From contig JAQOTA010000034.1 of the NCBI GenBank assembly GCA_029532415.1, positions 682,001 through 746,000 of the forward strand: a DNA stretch of 64,000 nucleotides, written 5' to 3'. A model generated the notes under the pieces. It was not told the origin of the DNA and did no database searches. It was given only the letters and a program-made list of their open reading frames with translations. The stretch's first letter is position 1; every line of letters begins with the position of its first letter. This DNA is from Marasmius tenuissimus. Lineage: Eukaryota; Basidiomycota; Agaricomycetes; Agaricales; Marasmiaceae. Made by a program: the position numbers and the translations under genes. Below are positions 1-11,535 of this stretch, piece after piece.

Positions 1-1258
1 ACACGGCCGTCGAACGAAACGTCTGAACGTTCAATCCAACCCATCTTACAAGCACCATCATCACCTGCACCCATCCATTTTCCACAGCCCCAAGTCTCGA
101 GACAAGAACCCAGCTCCAATCTCGCTCCAAGTATACCTTCGCAGCCATCGACCCGTCCTGTCTCTCAGGCGACATCCACCGCGCCAATCGTGAGACTTCC
201 AGCACCACCCCCCAGAGCTATCCAATACGATCAAAGAGCTCATGTGGATGACGGTCACACTGCTGCTGGGCATGGGCACGGGCCTGTTCGACGAACAAGT
301 GGCACACTACATGATGTTAGCTCGAGGCGGACCACACTTCCTCCTTTACCTGTTCAAGGAGATGCCTCCAATCGCACCAGTCCGGATGAGATGCGATCGC
401 CGGAATTTTTTGCGTTCGGGCGAATGCCTACAGCGAACACTCGAAGTCAGGGGACGCTCGATTATATTGTACCACAGCTTCCACTTGGTAGAGACGAGGT
501 CAGTCGTCTTGTCTATTGCCGAACCGTTCGCGAACTGATCGTCGACATCTGAATAGAACCTTGGACCCAGGTCAATCAAGAAACGTATAGAGCCCACGAT
601 AACTGAAGCAACGAACCAAAGAGCGAAGTTTGCGGCGACAGCAAGCTTAAACGGATATCTCTTGAATTTTGCCCTAGGTACCGGAACAGCTGAACTTGAT
701 CTCTCCGATCTTTTCATAATCATTCATCAATTCAGGCCTTCAAGTGCTATTAGGAGCTTTGACAACTGGTCTTGCAGCGGTAACCACGGGTCGTCAGGTA
801 CGTCTACGTATGACGGAGCGGATCGACCAAAATCTGACACAATTCCCATCTGTCCCTGCAGACCTCAATTGTGGTGTCCGTTCTTGGTAAATTTGGCTGA
901 AGATTATACCCGGGCTGTTCAACAGCTAATGTTTTGATGTTCAGGTGGAATGACAACGCTTGTTGCGTCGTATCTTGCTCGTGTGCGAGGCTCTGGGGAA
1001 CCAGAATATTCGACAGGAAAAGTCAAAGACCTCGACCATTTCATCCGAGAATGCCGAGCGTTTGAATTGGATCACGGACATGAGATGGGTGGTGGTGTGT
1101 ACGACGCCAAATTAGTCGATTTTAGGGAACGCCTCGAAGACCTTCTTAATGATACGTGAGTCGAAAGATCTTACACAGGCTCCGGACGGAGATTATAACG
1201 AGTTTCTTATAGGGAGAAGCACGGGACGTCTACAAGAGACACAAAACAGCCTGCTTGA
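1..1258 (+). CDS. SLATT-domain membrane protein (fungal type), 5'-partial
   Basis: The reading frame is open from base 1, so the start lies outside the window. Likely exons are <1-540, 581-677, 736-797, 862-886, 945-1155 and 1213-1258; the first donor (541) is the least certain. The N-terminal part is Pro/Ser/Gln-rich and looks disordered. It is followed by a basic segment (EATNQRAKFAATASLNGY) and two hydrophobic helices: LQVLLGALTTGLAAVTTG, then, after the GRQ turn, TSIVVSVLGGMTTLVASYLAR. The tail contains KVKDLDHFIRECRAFELDHG. This is the fungal version of the SLATT (SMODS- and SLOG-associating 2TM effector) domain; related bacterial domains are predicted membrane effectors in nucleotide-signal defence systems. 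Function in the fungus is unknown. One exon is only 25 nt. It is probably not part of the catabolic cluster that follows. Confidence 0.8.
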
Positions 1259-1654
1259 GCAAAATTCGTTCAAGGACACAGACACTATGACCATTTACGA
1301 TTATCCTGTGCATTCCTATCAGTATCTTTATTTTGTTTGAACGATAAGCTCACCCTCATTAATGTACATTTCGCGAACTTTTCCCGCATCTCCTTACATT
1401 CAACCAACATTCCGATTTCCCCGTTCCATTCCGGTTTCCCCGTTCCCTTCCTCCCAGCTCGGAGCTCCTCACCAGATCCTGCGGAAAACCAATCGAATCT
1501 GATCAACACGGCGGCCGCGTTATCAGGAAAGATCGATTCCGTTTGCACATGCTTCCCGTGCTTAAAAACCGTACTCTCGTGACGGAAATTTTTCGCAAAT
1601 CATTGCTCTTTTCTCCCTCCAGTCAGCACCTACAGTTCCTCAACTTCATCGACG
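1259..1654. promoter_or_regulatory. Intergenic region and presumed promoter of the aldo-keto reductase gene
   Basis: No gene is seen in these 396 bases. There are repeated TTCC/CCG words (for example ATTCCGATTTCCCCG at about 1410) and a pyrimidine-rich stretch just before the start codon at 1655, which is common before fungal starts. I searched it for the CGG-N12-CCG palindrome found near other cluster genes and did not find one. Confidence 0.4.
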
Positions 1655-3027
1655 ATGCCCGCCAACCCATCCCTCAAACTTAATACCGGTGCTGAAATGC
1701 CCACTGTCGGTCTTGGTCAGTGGCTCTAATGCAATGCCTCGTCATCATTCTCGTCCCAACCGAAATACATACTAACGGATCATGATTGTTTGTACTATTC
1801 AGGGACCTGGAAATCCGCACCTGGTGAAGTCGAACATGCTGTTGAACATGCTTTGAAGATTGGCTACAAGTCCATCGACACCGCCACCGCGTACGCCAAT
1901 GAAGCAGAAGTCGCAAAGGGTATCAAGGCGTCTGGCGTACCACGGGAGAGCTTCTTCTTGACCACAAAACTCAACAACCCTGACATGGGACGTCCCGCAG
2001 AGGCTTTGGAATACTCTTTAAAGCAGCTTGATACTCCCTACTTGGATCTTTGTGGGTTTCTCGATTATTGTTTTGGCGGTTAGTGTGTTTTTGTCTGACA
2101 TATTCGGTTCTTTCTCTCCTGTGTGTAGGGCTCATGCACTGGCCTGCCCCCATGACCAAAGATGACAAGGCAGACAAGTCGGTGAGTGCATTTGGAGCAT
2201 TTGGGGGCGTCCTTTACAGTGGCGCTGACGTGTGTGTGGGCCAGATCGACTGGCTTGATACTTGGCATGAGATGGAGAAACTTTACAAGGCACACCCGGA
2301 CAAACTAAAGGCCATTGGTGTGTTCTTCTTCTTGATCATCTCCCCCCCCCTCGATATTAAATCTTGGGATCATGATCAGGCGTCTCCAACTTTTCCGTCG
2401 AATACCTTGAGCGCCTCCTTGCTAACTCTGAGGTTGTTCCCGCTGTTAACCAAATCGAACTTCACCCGTACGTATCGGAGCCTTCCATATGCATCCCCAT
2501 TTCTGAAGAACGCGTACGTGCACTCCCTACACAGATCCTGCCCTCAACAAGCTGTCGTCGACTTCTGCAAGAGCAAGGGCATTGCAGTTACTGCTTACTC
2601 TCCTCTTGGCTCCGACAATTCACCGCTCCTCAAGAACTCCGTGGTGAACAAGATCGCAGAGAAGCACAATGTCGGACCTGGAACTATTTTGATCTCTCTG
2701 CAGGCCAACAGGCCTAACGTTAATGGTATGTCTCGCCCTCAGACCTCTCATTCCTTTACTCGATTTTCATCTATTCCATCTCCATATCCCAGTCCTCCCG
2801 AAATCAGTGAAGAACTCTCGTGTCACTGGTGGGTACCCACGTCTCCATCGCATGCCACGGCCGACGTTCTGACTGAATCATCTTGTGTGATAGACAACCT
2901 CAAAGTCATCGACCTCGCTGCTGAGGAGATCGAGGAGCTCCTCAACATCTCAAAGGAAGCAACGTTCCGTGCTTGCCACCCTAAATGGACTGGCTGGGGT
3001 AACCTTGGGTTCACTGAAGCTGTGTAA
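1655..3027 (+). CDS. NADP-dependent aldo-keto reductase (glycerol dehydrogenase/GCY1-like)
   Basis: The start ATG (1655) opens MPANPSLKLNTGAEMPTVGL, the classic AKR N-terminus. Introns are readable at about 1717-1800, 2052-2129, 2181-2245, 2320-2380, 2470-2535, 2726-2791 and 2835-2892; each restores the frame. The catalytic tetrad is present: Asp and Tyr in DTATAYANE, Lys in TTKLNN, His in LMHWPAP. VSNFSVEYLERLL, QIELHP, AYSPLGS and VLPKSVKNSRV mark the later barrel strands and the NADP-binding region. The family interconverts carbonyls and alcohols, including glycerol/dihydroxyacetone and sugars. Being next to a Dak-type kinase and other C4-sugar enzymes suggests a polyol/ketose redox step (erythritol or threitol to erythrulose, or glyceraldehyde reduction). 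That role is inferred; the family call is firm. Confidence 0.92.
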
Positions 3028-3419
3028 GACGATATATAAGGTTTTCAATGTACTTGTCGCGGAACGATAGACAGAATTGTATGAATACTTGCCACCCAAA
3101 TCGCTGTGACGCGTGCGGCGTCGGGAGTACCTCGATGTATTGTTTGTGTTGAACGCGGAAAGCCGAACTCCCGATGAGTGGCAATCAGGAACCTCGTAAT
3201 GCAGTTCACGTTCATCATGAACACGATGAGTACAATGCGCCGAGGCAGAGTTTAATATCGAGCTTCCCGCTAGTTCTCAAATGAGAATTACGCATAATAC
3301 TACTTGATCATTTTACAAGCGATAAGGTACAATTTAGGAGGATACGCTAAGAAACAAAACCCGGAGTGAAGACGACGACGAATCAAGTCCATAAAAAAGT
3401 ACCAAAACTGAACCATCTA
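3028..3419. other. Convergent intergenic region
   Basis: This holds the 3' ends of the converging reductase and kinase genes. No ORF, repeat or clear terminator was recognised. Confidence 0.5.
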
Positions 3420-5490
3420 CTACTGGCTGCTCCTTAATGCCTTCCCTATCCCCCTGGCCAACGCAACAAGACTCATAGCACCAGGATCGGGAGGTAAAGC
3501 AACGTCTCCATCTCCACCAACGTAGGTCGCCCTCCCCAATTTGGCTTTCAAGTTCGCTGTACCCTCACCACCAGTCCGGCATGCCTCTTCCGCCTTGGCG
3601 AACCCAGCCTTCTCGTCACCTTTCAGCGAAGAATCTTCTGCAACCTTCCCCAGACCCTCAGCGAGTGGAATGAGAGCGTCCATGACGGTCCTATGACCGA
3701 CTCGCGCTTTTGTGCTTAGCTTGAGCGTCTCGATAGCTCGGGACGTGGTGAGACCCCAGAAGGCAACATCAATAGGGAGTGAAGGATCGGTGGAGGAGGA
3801 AGGTGCCAGTGCTCTGACCTCAGCGGTCAATGCGGCGAGGAAGATTGAATAGATGGCACCCAGAGTGCCGCCACAGGTGTCTAGAAATGGATGTGAGAAA
3901 AAACAAGTTTCGGACATGAAGCGAAACCTTACCGTCAATAATTTCGGTCAAATCTCTTAACACACTGACAAGTTCTCCGTCGTTTCCGAGTCCCTCGTCC
4001 AATGCTTTGAGGACGGCTTTGGCACCGTTCGCACATGTTTCGCCGCAGTCTCCGTCTCCGACAATGGTATCCCACTTCGTGAGGTCGGGTTCTGCAGCAA
4101 ACACTTCAAGGGCTGCGGTGTGGATGATCGAGCGTAGCTTCGCGGGGTTGACTGACGGAGAGAAAGAAGAACGGTTGAGTTGACGTAAAGAAGAGGAAAC
4201 GAGGAAACGAACCGAAAATCTGCCTTGTGCTGCCTGCAGGCGGCTTTTTAATCGTCTCTTCCTCAAACTTGACAAATTTCTCCTCTCTCGTGCGCTTGTC
4301 GTCGTCATGACGTACAAGGGCAGAGCTGGGCCAAGATGCTGCGCCATGAGGAGCATCGACAAGTGAGAGAAGGAAAGAAACATCCGGCTTCAACTCTTCC
4401 TCCTTCTCCAAAGCAGCGACAAGTCGAGAATTGTGGGTAAGATTCCATAGGGTGATCGAGAACCCAGGAGCGTTCAGAGAGGTCATGAATGAACCGCAAT
4501 ATGAACGTCTGACGCGTATGTTCAACTTTTCGAGCTGAGCGATAGCTTCATCGACGACAGCGTACATCTCCAGGACGCTCATACCCCCCATGTTGTTAAC
4601 AAAAAGGACAACTTCGTCGCCTTCGCCATGTTTAGAGCTTTCACCATAGGTGAAGGGGACAAAGGCGCGTTCCTTGTCGTCTTGGTTCATGCAGAGGTCG
4701 AGCATACGGGCGATGAGTTTGTCGGGAGGAGGCTGTTCGACGACGAATGCGCCAGGCTCGTTGTGAAGTCCCAGACCAATTTCGATGATGCCGGGTTGGA
4801 TGACGGAGTACTGGGAGTTGTCTCGTCCAGGGACATGACAGTGACCGAGAGTGCACGCTATGGAGACGAGGGAAGAGGTTACGGTCTGACCGAGACGAAG
4901 AACGGAAGGGAAGGATAGGGAGAGCTCGGATGCTGCACCGAGGATCTTGCAAACTGTGAAATATCGGCAATCAGTCATCATAGGAGGGGTGGAAAGTTGG
5001 GCCAAATTGACTACTCACCGAGAATCGTACCAGCGAGAGCGCGCCGTCCAACCAGCGCTCCCTTCGTCCTCCCTACCGATACATCATCGCCTACAGGGAG
5101 AATAGCGATATTCTCAACCCCACTAGCCCTTGCCTGTTGTGCAGCAAGTCCAAAATGAAGGTTGTCGCCAGTGTAGTTCGTGATGATCACCACGATTCCC
5201 TTGTTACTGTGAACCTTCCGGATAGCACCCAAGACCTGTTTGGCACTGGGACTGGCGAAGGTATCACCACTGACACTTGCGGAGAGGAATCCCCGCCCGA
5301 CGAAGCCTGTAGACCCAGGCTCATGACCGGCACCTCCACCGCAGATCAGAGAAACCTTGTTGGGATCGTGTGCTGCATTGTAAACCGTGCGGATAGCTGG
5401 GATCAGCGCGAGATTGGGATGAGAGGCTACGAGACCTTTGAGAGAGCGAACGACGAGAGTAGCATGATCAGGGAATATGTGTCGGTCCAT
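3420..5490 (-). CDS. Dihydroxyacetone/erythrulose-type ketose kinase (single-chain DhaK-DhaL)
   Basis: The minus-strand gene starts at 5490 (MDRHIFPDHATLVVRSLKGL), matching the N-terminus of single-chain ATP-dependent DHA kinases. The DhaK half has the GGGAGHEP loop, ITNYTGDNLHFGLA, a GHCHVPGR segment where the substrate-binding His of the family lies, and VVLFVNNMGGMSVLEMY. The DhaL (ATP) half has VGDGDCGETC, the Asp-rich Mg-binding motif, then TCGGTLGAIYSIF, RVGHRTVMDALIPL and GGDGDVALPPDPGA, ending at the stop 3420. Introns are visible near 4965-5010, around 4150-4210 and around 3880-3935. The family phosphorylates dihydroxyacetone; in Yarrowia and mycobacteria, members of the same family phosphorylate erythrulose. 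Next to an RpiB-type isomerase and a sugar-acid dehydrogenase, a C4 ketose is a credible substrate, but sequence alone does not decide this. Confidence 0.92.
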
Positions 5491-5881
5491 AGCTGCGATA
5501 GAGACTCATGACCGGAGTCCATCTTGTAAGTTTATAGTGCCAAACGAGGTGGAGATATGGAAAGAAGGAAGGAGAGGTGCGCAAAAGCCGGAAGTATATA
5601 CTTCCGGATCACCTCCTCCGTCCCACACACGGATCCACACCGTCCAGGATCCCGTACAATTCATCCTGAATTCGAGGGGTGATCTTAAGGCCCAGGGGCC
5701 TAGAGGATAAATCAAAAACGTACCCTTGGAATGGAAATATGTCTGGAAGGTCGGATCAAAGCTTGCCTTGGAATTGGAGGAGAGGGGACTGTGATTTTTG
5801 GTGGTGCTGTTATACATGAATAAATTACTATACAATCCCATTCCTCCGAAACCATTCAGTCGTCCGCGTGTATCATGCCAT
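5491..5881. promoter_or_regulatory. Upstream region of the kinase gene, downstream of the regulator gene
   Basis: This non-coding spacer holds the presumed kinase promoter, reading leftwards, and the 3' flank of the regulator. Its one striking element is the palindrome at 5588-5607. ORFs crossing it have no recognisable product. Confidence 0.5.
5588..5607. promoter_or_regulatory. Perfect 20-bp palindrome with CGG-N12-CCG ends, candidate Zn2Cys6 operator
   Basis: CCGGAAGTATATACTTCCGG is its own reverse complement and lies 98 bp upstream of the kinase start. Inverted CGG triplets are the known recognition elements of Zn2Cys6 dimers, and spacing is specific to each regulator. The same half-site CCGGAAGTATA with the same 12-bp spacing recurs at 14003-14021 between the aldolase and transporter genes. 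Confidence 0.6.
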
Positions 5882-8800
5882 TTATCCGCCAACACCCGGA
5901 GGTGTCTCCCCTAAACCTCCGGAATGTAATAACGTCTGCAATTCGTAACTGTTCGCAGGCTGAATGTAAAACTCTTCGACGGAATAGCTCGATAGAAGGT
6001 CGTCCAGGGAACATGTACCTGCGGAGGTCCGGGGATTAGGATGTGTAACCCGAACGGGGGGAGGAATGAACGTACCGACAGCGGCAGCTTCCTTTGCGAT
6101 CGACGCTCGTAGCGATGTCTCCGTGGGCGGAGCGGTATGGTGCGGAAGGTCTTTGCCTGGAAGATAAAACGAAAGGGATGAACATTCGGCATGATCGGAC
6201 CGAGGAAGGATACGCACTGGTAAACCGCTTCAGCAGGCCTTTATCCGGCAAAGATATGAATGTCGTCTTTGACCTCATCCTGCGACCCAACGATATTCCT
6301 AGCCCTGTCCCCGACAATCCTTTGAGGGAGAGAATGATGATATCATGAATGACACGTCCAACAAGCAATTAGAACAGAGCAAGTTACCGACCTTGAGCCC
6401 GCTCTTCCAGGATATTGTTGACATAGGAAACACCTGCCCAATGATGTTCCATCTGAGCGAGTGCCTTCACCAGCACTGTTAGGTTCTGCTTTGCCATCGA
6501 CGTCAGTAGAAGTTCTGCCGTCCGGCCCGACTCTCGTCGCTGTCTGGCTGCTTCAAGAGTTTCGGGATCGGGTACGCTCTCATGGTAGGGGCCCCCGAGG
6601 CCACTTAATTTCATGTCCTGTATGAAAGCAAGGCTACATCAAGATGATCAATGAGCGACACTCTGTGTATACTAAACGGTACTGAGCTGACGCACCATGC
6701 CACGAATATTGGTTGCACTGCATGCGGACTGTGTAGCTGGAAGTTCAAACAAAATCAGCTTTGAACAACGGCTAGAACTACTCCCATCAAGAAACTCACA
6801 TACGACTGACTCGCGAACAAATCCGCGAATACCAAACACTCGCTGATCGTCCTCGAGCTTGCTAAAGCGAGCTTTATAGATCGATCCATAGTCTGCGTGA
6901 CCGGCGTCTCTGTCCCGCTTGGGCTCGATAAAAGCCCAGGATGATACACCAGCGCCATCACAGCATTTGCCCACAGATGAAGAGTGAAATACGTTCCCTG
7001 CGGTCGTCAGTCAGAACAAAAGAAAAAAGCCGTGTTTTGGTTTCTCTAACTCACCCCATGTCCTCTCGCCTCCTGCCTCTTGAAAGCCTCCACACTCCAC
7101 TTCATCTCCTCCGGTAACTCCGCGTAGAATTGAACGAGTTGTGCCTGCAGTCCACTCAACACCTCTGCCCCGTTAGCCGCTCCAGGTCCGACCAACGTCC
7201 GTATTCTTCCTCGTCGACCGTTCAACACGTTAGCGATACGTCCACATAGCACAAGTAACCTGACGAGGTGTTGGAAAGGTACAGGTTGGATTTCCTCATT
7301 CATAGCAGCGGGATCGTTCGTTCGTGAGGGGTCCGGGAAGAAATCTTCATCTGTGGGAAGGGGGATCTCGATTATTTCTTCTGATATCGACGGTGGTCGA
7401 CCAGTCGAGAAGGCAAGTATTCGATCCTAAGAGCAGTCGTCAGATCAGCCCTTGCCGTTGAAACGGTAATGGTAGACCGTACCGTTACGAACAGACTCCA
7501 AAACAGCAATCGGGTCCGTACGACATGAGCTAGCGTCTCATAAATTTCCGACACCTAAGGAGAGTCAAACGCCACTATGAGGTCTGGTGGTACGCGACAA
7601 GTCGGAAAAGGCACGCTCGGACCGACCTCGTGTAATCCAAGATCAAGCGCCATCCTGATCGCCATCCTATTAATGACGGTGTTCAATTCAGTGAAGTGAC
7701 TCAACAGAAGTAGCAGGAAATGAAAGAACATACCCAGAGTATTGCTACGGAAGATCCAATTTCCGCAGAATTGAGTACGGGCCGCTTACCGAGAGATTGT
7801 ACGAAAGAAACTGTTCTTACCCATAAACCGCTGTCAGAGTTCTGGCGACAACAACAGAGGGGGTGTTAGAGCTCCGTGGTCGACGCATCAAGGGACGACA
7901 GAGAAAGGACGTCGCTTACCTGGCCATAGTTTGCCCACGCGAGGAGCAGTAACCCAGTGACGACGTCGGTAGTCGGCAGGTGTAAAAGGGGAATTATCAA
8001 TTCTTGGGCCTTAGTTATGAATGGTGCGCAAGCCTGGAAGGGTGGAGATGAACCAATTGAGAACAAGGGCACATACAAGTTTCGAAAGACTCACATTAGC
8101 TGGCGAGTCGCCTCCCGAAGGATGAAACCTGACGTTTGGTCAAGCGACGCAAGTCTGACCCAAATTGAACGCACTTACCGGGCACTAATGGCGCATATAC
8201 CTTGCGAAAAGGGTTAGTGTCCACAAGAGGTCTAGTAAGCGGTAGATGAAAGCCGTACAGTTCAGCAGGAATGCCGACATGGTCCCAGTCTCCAGTCTTT
8301 CCTCCATTCGTTTTCTGCTGATGCTTGGAAAGTGCCAACTCATCGTCCGAAAGAATGTGTCGAGGAGTGGGAAGTATACAGATGGTAAAGGGAAGCCTGA
8401 ATCATCGAATATCTGCTCTGGTGGTTCTGGTGACCCTGGCTTCGACCGTTCTGTCGCGACTGGCGCGCTGACAGCGGACTTGTGCACACGAGGTTGTAAT
8501 TTGAGTGCTATTCGGTTGATCCCTGGGCTGAAACGCAAACATGGAGTCAAAATCAAGTGAAGCGGGAGGGACTATATTTGAAACGCGTACTGAATTGCGG
8601 TGGATCCAGACTAGAAAATTTTAGTGTGAGTATCTTGGGCGAGAGAGGGGGTACAAGCCGATACTCACGAATCGATAGTAATACAGCTCCAATCCCTCCT
8701 GGCGGGTTGGATCGCCATCGATATAGGCAACATGAGATTCAAGTGCTCGTGCAATTTGCGCCGCATCCTTGTCTGGTGCACCAGAGAAATGAGGAGGAAG

Positions 8801-9643
8801 GTGAAGGTTGGGAGTTGGCGGTGTGATATCTTGATTAGTTTTCGGTTGTCCAGGCCAGATATAAGAGGGGTTCATTAGCGATCCTGGCATCGGGAAATTC
8901 CACATATTGGAGGAAGGATGAACGTTATGTATCGAAGGATCTGTAGCGACCGTAGGAGTCGACTTGTCCCAAAGAAAATAAGTATAGAAATTGTTGAAAA
9001 CAGGCCGGTAAACGCTCACCCAAATCATCGATGTATCAACACCATTTCGGTCTTGAATCGCCGGGAAAGCGGTAGGATGAGAAGGAGGTTTGTCGAGCAC
9101 GGTTGCATGAGCGTGCGTTGGGTAAAGGTTACCGTTCATCAGTTCATGATGTGGAGGACTGACGTGTAGAACGTTAGTTGCTGAAGCTTGAGCTTGCGTG
9201 GCAACGGCAGCAGCTTCCCGTTCCCTCCGTTCCTCTTCCTCCATTTCACGTCTTGTCCGTTTCCGTTTCCGACCAGCAGGCCATGTACACACCTCCCCAG
9301 CCTTCTGGCATGCGCTACACGTCGGTTTCTCCCCGGAACATCGTGCTCGTTTCGCTCGGCAACGCATGCAAGCTAGCGGAACGCGTTTTTCACCGGGAGG
9401 CTGCTGATCGCTGGGAGTACTTTGTGTACGACCCCTATTAGTGCCATTCGGAATTCCTTCAATGCCATCCGGACTATGAGGCGAATTTCCAGACGATGCG
9501 GATTGCGGGGAAGGCTTGGAGAAATTTTGTGGGGACTGGGAGACGTTCATTGGGGATGACAGTGAGTGACCAAGGAACACTTTTGTGTAAGCTGTTTCGG
9601 AAAAAGGATTAGTCGAGATCATTTGGGGGTGGCAGTGTTCCAT
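5882..9643 (-). CDS. Zn2Cys6 transcription factor with fungal-specific TF domain
   Basis: Read by hand as 17 exons: 9643-8669, 8610-8591, 8527-8259, 8200-8179, 8128-8095, 8033-7920, 7841-7821, 7744-7734, 7666-7627, 7554-7483, 7426-7055, 6997-6800, 6736-6696, 6633-6392, 6319-6218, 6156-6076, 6018-5882. They sum to a continuous frame of 916 residues. The DNA-binding domain (about residues 90-125) begins CMRCRAKRARC and has exact C-x2-C-x6-C-x6-C-x2-C-x6-C spacing, followed by a basic RKRKRTRR linker. The middle homology region is assembled across exons of 20, 22, 21 and 11 nt, giving RFSGSTAIHPGINRI, CICAISARFHP, NSDSGLW and QYSGMAIRMALDLGLHE. The C-terminus contains KTTFISLPDKGLLKRFT and ends at 5882. 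A start at 9551 is a possible alternative. Its position inside the cluster makes it the likely pathway activator. Confidence 0.88.
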
Positions 9644-9830
9644 TTTAGGCCGACGTCAAGGGGGTCCTCACCGACAAATCCGACGACCGCGTCGGAAATC
9701 CTCTCGTGTCAGGGTCAGGCTCGTATGTAGGTGCAGATAATTAGACAAGTCGTGTATAAAAAAGGGAATAAGTTACATGGTATGTCTACATAAGTGTACA
9801 ATGCGTGCTTCCCCCAGAACAGAACGTGGC
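9644..9830. promoter_or_regulatory. Short spacer: promoter of the regulator gene and 3' flank of the dehydrogenase gene
   Basis: These 187 bp hold several CCGAC/GTCGG words (9670-9700), but no copy of the 5588-5607 palindrome. Confidence 0.4.
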
Positions 9831-11081
9831 CTATGCGATTCCAGCACCAATGTCCTTCTTGAACTGTTCCACGATGGGCACCATGCCACCCTCGTCCACC
9901 ACAAAGCCGAGACCAAGGGGATAGGAGTTGTCGAACTTGGCTGGCCACGACGAGACAATTCTGCGGTTGGTGGGATCGTCCTTGAACTTGACCAGTTTCA
10001 GTGCCTCCTTTCCTGCAACCTTTTCCAGCGCCTCGAGTTCCTCGCGGACAGTCGTGGTAAAACCGGGCAGACAGACGACCCGCGTGTGTTTCAAGAATTT
10101 GGCAGCTGGAACGTGCTTGGCGACGACGAAGTTCTTGATCGTGACCTCTGGACTGGCTACCCACGCCTCGAGGTTGAGCTCCGGCGAATCAATGGAGTCC
10201 CCGATGGGGCAGAGAGCTTCCACGCCCTTGAGGGGTTCCCGAATGATTCCTGGAATTCGGTATAAGAGGGAAGACGAGCAACAAGCCACAAATCAAACAC
10301 ACCAGAAATGAATGCGGAGGTGGCGGCAGAAGGAACACCAGGTCGAACAACGATGGTAGGCAAACGAATGATACGTCCGTCGATGAATCCCCTACGAGAG
10401 AACTCGTTGACGAGGAGTTCGGAACTGAGCTTGCCCGTTCCGTATGCACCTTCGGGGGTGGCAATGGTGTCAGGGGTTACAACTTTGGGCTGTAGGAGGC
10501 CATCTCAGTTCTCCTGAATCTCCACTAACTGGGAATAGGACGCACCAGAGGACCACCATAAACAGCAAGAGAGGAAGTGAAGATGAACTTGATGGGACTG
10601 GGGAGGTTGGCACCATATTTCCTCGCTGCTTGGAGCATCGCGCGAATGGAGTCAACATTGACCTAGAAATAGAAAAAGCGGGGTAAGAATGCATAGCTCT
10701 TGATGCGGAGATCAGTGGCGCACCTTCAACCCAAGGTCAAAGTTATCCTCAGAGCCCCTGGACATGATTCCGTGCAAGCAGTAGATGGTGTCAGGGACGC
10801 CAAATTCGGTGTTGAAGAGCTTGTCAATCTCTACAGGATCGGTGAGATCAGCCTTGAAGGTCACGGCCTTGGCGCCTGCTGGAGCTTTGGGCTCGACGAT
10901 ATCAGCGAGGACGAGGTGCACATTGGGTGTCTTGGGGTCAGCGACGAGGGCATGAGCAAGCTGTGCAAGACAGGTATGTTAGAAAAATCACAGAGTACGG
11001 GTACTTATGAAGGATGCTCACCAGACCACCGAGCCAGCCAGCAGCACCAGTAATCAGAACAACGTTCTTGTCGATAGACAT
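9831..11081 (-). CDS. Extended SDR, D-erythronate dehydrogenase (DenD)-like
   Basis: The start at 11081 gives MSIDKNVVLITGAAGWLGG, a Rossmann TGxxGxxG motif. Later segments are VHLVLADI (end of the second strand, acidic residue suggesting NAD), a short stretch around LHGIMSRGSEDNFDLGL, FTSSLAVYGG (catalytic Ser), the YGTGK active-site pair, and IRLPTIVVRPGVPSAATSAF followed by IIREPLKG. The VRPG..SAA and IIREPL signatures are those of DenD, which in bacteria oxidises D-erythronate to 2-dehydro-erythronate. The C-terminal part (PGFTTTVREELEALEKV, RRIVSSWPAKFD) also fits. Stop at 9831. Introns lie near 10265-10310, 10500-10540, 10660-10725 and 10965-11020. It is divergent from the isomerase gene across a 454-bp promoter. 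The C4-acid substrate is a family-based inference. Confidence 0.88.
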
Positions 11082-11535
11082 GTTGGATGAAGAAAAGGTA
11101 AGAGTGGAGTGGGGAAGAAGACTCAAGGACAAATGAAGACGGAGACTATTGAATACTGAATTCTCATGGGTAGTATTTATACCGGCGAGTGGAACCCAGT
11201 CCGTTCCGGTGAGTGTATGGGACTTTGGAGGAACATGGAGGTTGTGACTTGAGTTAACGGGCAACGGACGTCAATCTTGGACCGGCAATTCCGGTCACCG
11301 TTCCGGATTTATCTCTCCTTTCCGCGAATTTAGACTTCATTCATTGTTCCGAGTCCGGGCCAAAACATAGGGCCTGTTCGTCCATACTTCCTCATACCTC
11401 TTCCTCGCTCGGATATTTCGGAATGAAAGAGCTATTTCTTTATGAAGATGAGGGCCCCCAGAAGTCTACCGTAACAAGAACGATCCAACAACGAATTCAG
11501 CTTCAAGCTTCAAGTCCCAATTCTCTCTAATTACG
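11082..11535. promoter_or_regulatory. Divergent promoter between the DenD-like and RpiB-like genes
   Basis: This 454-bp region is rich in CCGG words: ATACCGGCG and GTTCCGGTG near 11180-11205, then ACCGGCAATTCCGG at 11281-11294. CGG at 11283 and CCG at 11298 are separated by 12 bp, matching the spacing of the kinase palindrome, but the arms are not the same sequence, so this is a weak candidate operator. Confidence 0.45.

Noticed and set aside
346..723. Minus-strand frame with a hydrophobic stretch over the SLATT gene
   Set aside because: It is antisense to exons supported by a family match, and the hydrophobicity mirrors the sense codons.
11283..11300. Third CGG-N12-CCG site as an equal operator
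   Set aside because: Spacing fits, but the arms do not match the other two sites, and the region is CCGG-rich enough for chance occurrence; noted only as weak.
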